From positions 1 through 12,704 of the forward strand of contig JAILZY010000095.1 of the NCBI GenBank assembly GCA_023512255.1: 12,704 nucleotides of DNA, in the 5' to 3' direction. Each line of letters begins with the position of its first letter. Position 1 is the first letter of the stretch. This DNA is from a bacterium. Its GTDB lineage: Bacteria > SZUA-182 > DTGQ01. Both the position numbers and the translations under genes were made by a program. This document shows, piece by piece, positions 6,897 to 12,704 of the stretch. The notes beneath the pieces are model-generated. The model was not told where the DNA came from. It ran no database searches and worked only from the letters and a program-made list of their open reading frames with translations.

Positions 6897-7643
6897 TTAT
6901 CGCCTCTTTTCAACAGAATCTTCTACTGTAGTTACAACCTTCTCTTTGGAGCTTTCCTGGGGATGCTGAGCTTTCCAGGCTGAGATCAATTTGCTGCTCT
7001 TTTGAATCTGCTGCTTGAGAGAGGAAATTATTTCCTGGCATACCGCCTTGCTGAGCTGTGAGGTGTTAGGACCGTTGGTGAAGCCAAAAATCCTGCCCAT
7101 TGATTTATCGCCGCTTTTATAAGAATTACCTGTCCAGAGAATATTGCCGGTATCGACATCGATCATCCGGACACTTAAGCCAACCTGAGCGGCACTCTCT
7201 TTGCTTTTCCCATAGTCATAATCGGTTACCGTACCTAGGATCAGATATTTTACTCCCAGCCTGTCTCCTAAGGCTTTGATCGTCTCTTTGTCCAGAGAGT
7301 CTGGTTTGCGGATACGCATTCCGCCTAGGGCGGCATTGGCCTGAATCGGATCGACAATATCTTCAAAAATGCCGGCTGAAAATAGCTCGGTGAGAAATAT
7401 TTCCATTACTTTCAGGTGATTGACATCCTGCTCCTTACCGGTGCTTATGTTATCAAAGGGTAGGACACAAACCTTCTTGGTCGGATTCCAGGGTGAATAT
7501 AAGATGGTAGCGGAGCTGATAGCCGGTTTTGAAAAGACAGCCGTTTTTTCATGCTTGGAACAGCCAGCGGACATAAGGAGCAATATTCCGCTTAAGGCGA
7601 ATATGTAGACTAAGCGAAGTTTTGGATTGGTGAGGTGGTTCAT
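6897..7643 (-). CDS. Outer-membrane lipoprotein, CsgG/GNA1162-like
   Basis: This 248-residue protein begins with a lipoprotein signal: a basic start, a hydrophobic stretch (11-24) and lipobox SAGC with Cys28 as the lipidation site. The mature part opens with VCVLPFDNIS (about 58-67), then a helix, GVKYLILGTVTDYDY and VRMIDVDTGNILWTG. This pattern is shared by CsgG, GNA1162 (DUF799), LpoB and FlgO-type lipoproteins, which fold as a small alpha/beta domain on the periplasmic face of the outer membrane. I cannot tell which subfamily it is. The classic CsgG pore-forming segment is not obvious. A strong AAGGAGG at 7652-7658 supports this start. The C-terminus is charged and likely disordered. It sits between a beta-barrel gene and an NHL-propeller gene, suggesting a joint envelope role. 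Confidence 0.65.
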   Translation of the reverse strand: MNHLTNPKLRLVYIFALSGILLLMSAGCSKHEKTAVFSKPAISSATILYSPWNPTKKVCVLPFDNISTGKEQDVNHLKVMEIFLTELFSAGIFEDIVDPIQANAALGGMRIRKPDSLDKETIKALGDRLGVKYLILGTVTDYDYGKSKESAAQVGLSVRMIDVDTGNILWTGNSYKSGDKSMGRIFGFTNGPNTSQLSKAVCQEIISSLKQQIQKSSKLISAWKAQHPQESSKEKVVTTVEDSVEKRR

Positions 7644-7672
7644 GAGTTTTTCCTCCTTACAGCAGGTTAAAA

Positions 7673-7830
7673 TTCAATCATACTTCAATCATACATAAAA
7701 AGTTATCATCATAAAAAGAAAAGATAAAAAGTTGCCCAAAAAAGATAAAAAGTTACCCAATCATCATGACGATCTTATTTATCTTAAATAATAGGCCTGC
7801 ACTCGATTAATACTTGATTATACTTGATTA
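7673..7830. repeat. Cluster of short tandem repeats between barrel and lipoprotein genes
   Basis: TTCAATCATAC is tandemly doubled (7673-7683, 7684-7694). A 21-nt unit containing GATAAAAAGTTGCCC is doubled with one mismatch (7719-7739, 7740-7760). TACTTGATTA is doubled exactly (7811-7820, 7821-7830). All are noncoding and AT-rich. The lipoprotein gene's promoter may lie here: minus-strand TATGAT boxes fall inside the 11-nt repeats, but no clear -35 is seen. Confidence 0.8.
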
Positions 7831-7859
7831 ATAATAGATTAATAATAGGCCCGCACTTG
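7787..7859 (-). repeat. Partial duplication of the 3' end of the barrel gene
   Basis: AATAATAGGCCTGCACTCG (7787-7805) matches 17 of 19 bases of AATAATAGGCCCGCACTTG (7841-7859), the last codons and stop of the beta-barrel gene. The copies are 54 nt apart, and the downstream one is separated by short TA-rich tandem repeats. This looks like a duplicated or eroded former gene end. Confidence 0.6.
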
Positions 7860-9707
7860 CAGCTCAATTCTATGTTCTTTATCATTATCTAGTGAATAGG
7901 TTTTCGTATACTTGTAATTGGTGGTGAAATCATAATTCCTGAACTTATAGGTGAGTTTTGATTCCGCTGTTTCCGTATCACCTTCACTTTCTGGTTTGTG
8001 CTTGCGATCATCATACTTGAAGCTTGAGCTCCAAGTAAAGGGATCAAATCGCCAGTCATAGTTGAAGGCATATGAGGTGTCCACCTCATCCCTGGTCAAA
8101 TATCCATTGTCGATCGTTCGCTTATCTTGTCGCATAATCTGGGTGGAAAGGGTGAGGTTTTGAGTAGGAGTAAACCTGAGGTCAAGTTTGCTATCGTCAT
8201 TGTTTTCTTCGTTCTGCTGACTGCCTGGCTTCTCTGTGATCCATTTTCTACTCAGGGAATGGGAGAGGTCAGCTTTAAGTCGTGGAGAGAGAAGTAATCC
8301 GTAGGCAATGACTGTTTTGAACTCACGGGTAATTTTATCTCGTGGGAGTAGGGGATTTTCCTCTCGGAAGTTTTCCTCGTGAGAGATAGTGTACTCAGGA
8401 GTCAAATCGAGATTGGCCAGTGGAGTCAACTGAAGTCTCCATCGGTACTGCTCCTCCTGAAAGCTGTCTTGGCCTTGTTCTTTCTCCCTTACCAGCTTGA
8501 GGTCAAAGGTGTTTCTCGCTTTAAGTAATTGAGGCAGGTCTGCCCTCCAGGAGGCTTCAGCAGTCTGAGTATCCTCTTTTCTATCCTGACTGTTATCGGT
8601 GAAATGATCGACATCTCTGGATTCAATTTTCACCTTTCCCGAAAGATTAAGCCACTTTTGAGGATCGGCCTGGATTTCAGCATCATAGCTATTGATTACT
8701 TCACTTTCCCTTTCATCTTTATTTTCCTCAGATCGGTATTTGCCGAAGACTCTGATAAAAGAAGAGACTACCTGTGAGATATCCATCCTGAAGATATCTG
8801 CCTGCTCACCCTGATTTCTCTTCCCTTCCTCGGTCTGTTTATTATCCGTATGCTCATTTTCATAATAAGCACTTAAGGTTGTAGCTGAGGTAAGCTTATA
8901 GGTAAGCTTGGTGATCGCGGTCTGAATGATCCGATCATTGGCCCATGTCCATTTGCTGCTGGAATTAGTATTGGGGTCCTGCTCGTTTTTTTCACCTTCT
9001 TTTTCTACCTTGTAGTCGAGGTCAAATCTAAGTTTATTGGCTAGGAGAAAATGTTTTAAAGTGAGCTGGCCAAAGAGGTTTCCTTCCTTTATGTCATGCC
9101 CTCTGGCTCCTGTTCTTTTATTCGTTCGATAATCGGTTACTTCGCCTTCATAGCCAAATCGGAGCTTGAAAAAATCTCGGAGGCTATAGATAGAGCTGAG
9201 GGAAATATGGTGAAGGTACGTTTCAGGATCTCCAGATTTGGCCTCACCGGAGAAATCATATTTTATATTAAGTTCAGGGAGGGACTCAGGTTGCAGTTTG
9301 AAATCAACGAATCCTTCGTTCTGCAGAAGCTTGAAGCTGGTTTTCTGCTCAGACTCTTTGTATCCTGCCCCAAAATCGTAAAGTCGAGACCTGAGCTGAA
9401 ATTTTGCATAGGGCTCATTGAGGGTAGTGTCCGGCCTATCTGATGAGCCGTGACTGCACTCCCGCTCAAATCGGGCTTTGAGCTCGCCTTCCATCTTCGT
9501 TTCCTTAGAAAGAGAATTGCTATGCCTGATTTGATATTCTTGTCTGAAGTCATGGGTTGTTAGGCGAGGCTTGCCGACTTGGGTTTCGTCGGTTTTCTCA
9601 TAGGATAAATCAATGCCGAAATTCCAGGCAGATAAAGAAGCTAAGGCTTTTTGAGCAGTAATACAGATTAAGAAACACATTCCGAAAATCAGGGCCTGTT
9701 TTTTCAC
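7839..9707 (-). CDS. Putative outer-membrane beta-barrel protein
   Basis: This is a 622-residue exported protein with no family I can name confidently. The N-terminus VKKQALIFGMCFLICITAQKALA is a classic signal peptide with predicted cleavage before SLSAW. The rest is an almost unbroken run of alternating polar/hydrophobic strands of about 10 residues joined by charged, Glu/Lys/Asp/Asn-rich turns, with many aromatics and no helix-rich domain. It ends in an aromatic pair (RAYY), as outer-membrane barrels usually do. Its length would allow well over 20 strands, like MtrB-type or LptD-sized barrels, but no CXXC or haem motif is seen. I chose GTG 9707 because GGGGGA lies nine nt upstream and KK directly follows. 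An in-frame TTG at 9737 would add ten residues. It follows ccsA by 97 nt and precedes a lipoprotein gene. Confidence 0.75.
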   Translation of the reverse strand: MKKQALIFGMCFLICITAQKALASLSAWNFGIDLSYEKTDETQVGKPRLTTHDFRQEYQIRHSNSLSKETKMEGELKARFERECSHGSSDRPDTTLNEPYAKFQLRSRLYDFGAGYKESEQKTSFKLLQNEGFVDFKLQPESLPELNIKYDFSGEAKSGDPETYLHHISLSSIYSLRDFFKLRFGYEGEVTDYRTNKRTGARGHDIKEGNLFGQLTLKHFLLANKLRFDLDYKVEKEGEKNEQDPNTNSSSKWTWANDRIIQTAITKLTYKLTSATTLSAYYENEHTDNKQTEEGKRNQGEQADIFRMDISQVVSSFIRVFGKYRSEENKDERESEVINSYDAEIQADPQKWLNLSGKVKIESRDVDHFTDNSQDRKEDTQTAEASWRADLPQLLKARNTFDLKLVREKEQGQDSFQEEQYRWRLQLTPLANLDLTPEYTISHEENFREENPLLPRDKITREFKTVIAYGLLLSPRLKADLSHSLSRKWITEKPGSQQNEENNDDSKLDLRFTPTQNLTLSTQIMRQDKRTIDNGYLTRDEVDTSYAFNYDWRFDPFTWSSSFKYDDRKHKPESEGDTETAESKLTYKFRNYDFTTNYKYTKTYSLDNDKEHRIELQVRAYY

Positions 9708-9804
9708 TTGAGACGGTCCCCCACACTTCAAATTCAAATATTTTTCTTGCTGCTGTTTGTTGGGCCGGGGAGTTTCAGAAAAACAGCCAATAAGAGCTTG
9801 CTAT

Positions 9805-10668
9805 TTATTTTATAAACATATTTATAATCGCATAACTATGAAGCCCTGGCAGGAGCCAACTTACCCCTAAATAGGTGAACAGCACGAATAAGAACCCAAC
9901 AATTGACAGGATAGCGGTTCTTTTACCCTTCCATCCGGCGGCAAAACGGGCATGGAGAAAGGCGGCATATACAAACCAAGTAATTAGAGACCATGTTTCC
10001 TTCGGATCCCAACTCCAGTAAGTTCCCCAGGCATAATTTGCCCAAGCCGCGCCGGTAATGATGCCGATGGTCAAAAAAGGGAAGCCAATAACGATAGCTT
10101 TATAGGCCAGCTCATCGAGGAGTTCGGAAGGAGGCAGAGTCTTCAGTACGATCCCCTGTCCTATTCCTTTTTCCTCACAATGGACTCTAACTAAATACAT
10201 AATACTGATCCCACAGGCTACAGCAAAGGCTGCATAGCCGAAAAAGCAGGTTACTACATGGGAAAGAAGCCAGTTACTCTGCAAGGCAGGCACCAGCGGC
10301 TCGATCTGATTCGAAAGCAGGGTAGTAACTGCAAGGAGGATAAAGGCAATGGGAGTTACAAAGACTCCAATTGCTTTCTGTTTGAATTTAAATTCCAAGA
10401 TAAGATAGGTTAAGATAATGGCCCAGGAAAAAAAGACCATTGAAGAATATAGATTGGTGAAAGGAGGCTGGCCAATACCTTGTTGATAGGAAGCTGCTGT
10501 CCTTAAAGCTAGAGCAGTCGTATGGATAATTAAACCACTGAGCGTGGTCAGGGTAGCTAAGTGGCCAATTTTTTCACTTCTTATGACTAGGTAGGTTAGA
10601 TAAACGAGAGTGGCAATAATGTAGATAATCATTGCCGCTCCGAAAAATTTCGAGCTGAGCCCAAGCAT
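9805..10668 (-). CDS. ccsA: Cytochrome c biogenesis protein CcsA/ResC (haem handling)
   Basis: This is the integral-membrane partner of ResB in System II cytochrome c maturation, which carries haem across the inner membrane and attaches it to CXXCH apocytochromes. The 287 residues show about eight membrane segments. The tryptophan-rich haem-binding WWD motif is intact (WGTYWSWDPKETW, 214-226). The histidines expected as haem ligands are present as H49, H137, H239 and H277. ATG at 10668 has AGGAGG a short way upstream and starts 27 nt after the resB stop, so the two are one transcription unit. Some databases name this protein CcsB. No ResA, CcdA or cytochrome gene is in the window. Confidence 0.94.
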   Translation of the reverse strand: MLGLSSKFFGAAMIIYIIATLVYLTYLVIRSEKIGHLATLTTLSGLIIHTTALALRTAASYQQGIGQPPFTNLYSSMVFFSWAIILTYLILEFKFKQKAIGVFVTPIAFILLAVTTLLSNQIEPLVPALQSNWLLSHVVTCFFGYAAFAVACGISIMYLVRVHCEEKGIGQGIVLKTLPPSELLDELAYKAIVIGFPFLTIGIITGAAWANYAWGTYWSWDPKETWSLITWFVYAAFLHARFAAGWKGKRTAILSIVGFLFVLFTYLGVSWLLPGLHSYAIINMFIK

Positions 10669-10695
10669 ACCTTTCGCTTCCTCCTATTATGACAC

Positions 10696-12117
10696 CTATT
10701 TTGTCCTATCGGCAAGATCGCTTTTCAAATTGGTAACAATCTGAGCGAATCTACCTTGAAAAGAGGGTTTATTTTTATTAGTGTTGCCAATAATCATAAT
10801 CTCCTGGCCCGATCCTTTATCCGCAATGACTACCCAGAGACGCTCATGAGGGACCGAAAAGAGCACGATAATCCCGATGATCAGAATGATGCATCCGGTC
10901 CAGACCAGGGGCACGCCTGGGTCCCGCACTACCTGAAGGCCGGTGAATTTCTTCCCCGAATTGATAGAGGTTAAAGAGAAGCGGTAGTCTGTTTGCCCGC
11001 CATGTGGAAAATCGGGGAAGCGGTAAAAGACCCAGGTTTGCTGGGGCTGATCGTTTGCTGGTTTTATTTCAAGAAAAGCGGCTGGATTGTTCGGTACATT
11101 TGACCTGCTGTCGACCTGACCATTTTGATTCATGTAGAAGTCTGGAAAATATCTCAGTAGAGTAACCTGGGTCTGTTGGCCATTTTGGTCAGAAAAGCGG
11201 AATGATCCACCTTCCCAGACATCAAAACTGCCAATTGGCTCTCCTTGCCTAGTTTTTACGGTAATGGTCAAGCGGGGGATCTCACCAAAACTGGATTGAT
11301 AGAAGTAGATTCCATGGTAATTTAGTGGGCTATTAACCTCGATCTCTTTGGCTAAGACCTCCCTCCCATGATCATGAATCGCCAACAGGCTTTTGTAATC
11401 TTTGGGCCGATTGGTAGGATTTCCGGTTGCATCCTGGTAATATATTACCTCAAACTTCTTACATTCGACCTCAAAATCAAGCTCCCGCATACCCTGTCCC
11501 CCTGACTGGAGCGTAATAAATTTTCCCTTTTCTCCCTCAAAAATATTGATAAAGCCTTTAAATCCCTTGGCTGCCCCAATGATTGCTCCGGCAAAGATAA
11601 TAATAATGCTAAGATGAGTGATATGGAAAGCGAGACGGCCCAATTTGCCTCTTTCTGAGAAAAGGTACCATCCCACCCCCTCATCTTTTACTTTGTGATG
11701 ACAGCCGAATCCACTATTTTTTAGAGCGGTGAGTACGACTTCAAGGGTTTGATCTACAGAGGGCAGGTTAGTGGAAATTTTTTCCTGAGGTCTCAGCGAC
11801 TTAAGCTCATTATCGGTGATTTTCACCTTGGGTGATAAGATAAGCTTCAGATCCCGCGGCAGCCTCCGAAGTGAACAAACCAGCAGATTCAAGGCCAAGA
11901 GAGCCAATAGAGTTATGAACCACCATGAATGATAGAGGTCGAAAAAACCCAATATCTTGAGAATCTGATAAGTTGATTTACCGAACTGCTGAACATAAAT
12001 AGCTGGATTTTGCTGCTGCTGAATTACGGTCCCGATAATTGAGGTTAGAGCTAAAATAATGAGTAGAGAGATGGTCAATTTTAAGGAACTAAAAAATCTT
12101 ACCAATTTTTTTACCAT
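10696..12117 (-). CDS. resB: Cytochrome c biogenesis protein ResB
   Basis: ResB is the second System II component, forming the cytochrome c synthetase with CcsA/ResC. The 473 residues show the expected layout: two N-terminal membrane segments (about 14-32 and 64-82), a third (about 163-185, containing H165 and H168), a large extracytoplasmic beta-rich domain (about 190-400), and a last segment (about 403-421) followed by the conserved PHERLW. The family phrase N-PL-Y-GIYFYQSS-G is present (262-278). ATG is preceded by a weak TGGGTGA five nt away. It is first in the minus-strand run resB-ccsA and probably drives expression of both from a promoter just upstream. Confidence 0.94.
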   Translation of the reverse strand: MVKKLVRFFSSLKLTISLLIILALTSIIGTVIQQQQNPAIYVQQFGKSTYQILKILGFFDLYHSWWFITLLALLALNLLVCSLRRLPRDLKLILSPKVKITDNELKSLRPQEKISTNLPSVDQTLEVVLTALKNSGFGCHHKVKDEGVGWYLFSERGKLGRLAFHITHLSIIIIFAGAIIGAAKGFKGFINIFEGEKGKFITLQSGGQGMRELDFEVECKKFEVIYYQDATGNPTNRPKDYKSLLAIHDHGREVLAKEIEVNSPLNYHGIYFYQSSFGEIPRLTITVKTRQGEPIGSFDVWEGGSFRFSDQNGQQTQVTLLRYFPDFYMNQNGQVDSRSNVPNNPAAFLEIKPANDQPQQTWVFYRFPDFPHGGQTDYRFSLTSINSGKKFTGLQVVRDPGVPLVWTGCIILIIGIIVLFSVPHERLWVVIADKGSGQEIMIIGNTNKNKPSFQGRFAQIVTNLKSDLADRTK

Positions 12118-12171
12118 GAATTCACCCAGTAAATTTCCCCTGTGTAAGTTAACATCTTGGACTATGTGTTA

Positions 12172-12201
12172 TTTATCCCTGGATGCTTTGAAACCTGCCA
12201 A
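12172..12201 (-). promoter_or_regulatory. Putative promoter for resB-ccsA
   Basis: On the minus strand TTGGCA (12196-12201, 5/6 match to -35) is followed after 18 nt by GATAAA (12172-12177, 4/6 match to -10). This would place transcription start about 45-50 nt before the resB ATG. It rests on sequence match only. Confidence 0.3.
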
Positions 12202-12278
12202 TCTAGTGCGACTTTTCTGAGGCCAGAAATTTTTGGCTATCTCCAGGGCCCCCTTAAACCAGAGTTCTGCAACCCTTC

Positions 12279-12491
12279 TTAGCTCCCACCCTGAGGTGGG
12301 AACGGAAAACTTGCGCGCTTTCGCCCTCTCGGTCGATGTTCGGCTTCCACCCCTTGGGAGGAACGGGTTGCGGATACCAAAACGATGGCTGCCGCGGCAT
12401 TCGGCTCCCACCCCTGGGGAGGAACGACAAGGATATATATGTCCATCTTGACGCAATAAGCATTCAGCTCTCATCCCGCTGGGGTGGAAAT
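12279..12491 (-). CRISPR. Degenerate CRISPR-like array, four repeats, type I-E-like
   Basis: Four palindromic repeats sit at 12279-12304, 12339-12365, 12400-12426 and about 12463-12491, so equivalent positions recur every 61, 61 and 63 nt. The middle two differ at 2 of 27 bases (TTCGGCTYCCACCCCTKGGG then AGGAACG). The outer two keep the GCTC(C/T)CA(C/T)CC arm and G-rich partner but have drifted. The three intervening sequences (34, 34 and 36 nt) are unrelated to each other. Read on the minus strand the repeats begin GTTCC, contain a C-rich/G-rich stem and end AGCCG, as type I-E repeats do, and a 61-nt period is the I-E norm. An AT-rich leader-like stretch (about 12535-12610) lies on the correct side. 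No cas gene is in the window. The degeneracy suggests a relic. Confidence 0.55.
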
Positions 12492-12630
12492 CATCGCAAG
12501 ACGGTTGTTTCGTTTTTGAGGAATGAAAGCTAGTGTCTATTGATCAAATTTATATATAAAGTTTAGTAGATGATTTAAAATCAAAAATATACCATACACA
12601 AAATTGAATGTCAATCTTCAAGAGCGCCCC

Positions 12631-12704
12631 CCAGATGTTCCCCATATTTAAAATTAGGAGAAGTAGATAAGCTGCAGGGGAAGGGTATTGAGGTAAAAGA
12701 CAAT
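12631..12704 (+). repeat. Terminal repeat, right copy (inverted partner at left end)
   Basis: This is the inverted, about 90% identical partner of 5-77, beginning CCAGATGTTCCCCAT and running off the right edge. Relative to the left copy it has one extra A (TTTAAAATTAGG against TTTAAATTAGG), which breaks the frame open in the left copy and leads to an early stop. The sequence just inside it (12535-12630) is AT-rich and unrelated to that inside the left copy. Confidence 0.75.

Noticed and set aside
7839-9707. MtrB-type porin of a porin-cytochrome conduit
   Set aside because: Size and location would fit, but the N-terminal CXXC of MtrB and any adjacent multihaem (CXXCH) cytochrome gene are absent, so only a generic barrel is called.
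12169-12474. Minus-strand open frame of 101 codons, and overlapping frames on both strands, as a gene
   Set aside because: The frame simply reads through the 61-nt-period repeats (recurring phrases such as FLPRGGSR), has no ribosome binding site and overlaps the putative resB promoter.
12496-12532. A fifth CRISPR repeat after 12491 (GTTTCG...GAATGAAAGC)
   Set aside because: It resembles the end of unrelated CRISPR repeat classes but does not align with the four repeats here or fit the 61-nt register.

Overview
The window looks like a chromosomal fragment of a Gram-negative bacterium. It encodes a lipoprotein with a lipobox, a large signal-peptide-bearing protein that reads as an outer-membrane beta-barrel, and a System II (Ccs/Res) cytochrome c maturation pair, which points to c-type cytochromes and probably anaerobic or microaerobic respiration. 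The order ftsH-folP-...-pdxJ recalls Deltaproteobacteria/Desulfobacterota-like genomes, but I cannot place the organism more precisely. Intergenic DNA is unusually rich in short tandem and dispersed repeats. Some genes begin with TTG or GTG.

Layout. Left end (5-77): one copy of a roughly 73-nt repeat whose diverged inverted partner closes the right end (12631-12704). Plus strand, 223-4654: ftsH (membrane AAA+ protease), folP (dihydropteroate synthase, folate pathway) and pdxJ (pyridoxine 5'-phosphate synthase, vitamin B6 pathway). These genes are separated by long repeat-bearing gaps. The ftsH-folP gap holds two copies of a roughly 107-nt direct repeat and then a candidate three-way-junction RNA just upstream of folP. 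The folP-pdxJ gap, where many relatives carry cdaA/ybbR/glmM, holds only a degenerate G-rich tandem repeat that runs into the folP 3' end.

Convergent zone, 4655-5323: 12-nt tandem repeats, a short minus-strand remnant of a TPR protein, and hairpins. Minus strand, 5324-12117, read right to left: resB and ccsA (haem delivery and cytochrome c haem ligation), then a beta-barrel outer-membrane protein, a CsgG/GNA1162-like lipoprotein, and a secreted or membrane-anchored NHL beta-propeller with a long Pro/Ala-rich linker. The last two are 7 nt apart and almost certainly co-transcribed. The barrel, lipoprotein and propeller together look like an uncharacterised envelope complex. Being next to cytochrome c maturation genes makes an electron-transfer or secretion role possible but unproven.

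Right end, 12118-12704: a putative resB promoter, then four degenerate palindromic repeats with a 61-63-nt period (a decayed CRISPR-like array, type I-E-like in size and repeat form), an AT-rich leader-like stretch, and the terminal repeat. No cas gene, tRNA, rRNA or transposase was recognised. The most unusual items are the folP-proximal structured RNA, the decayed array, the paired terminal repeats, and the barrel-lipoprotein-propeller cassette.
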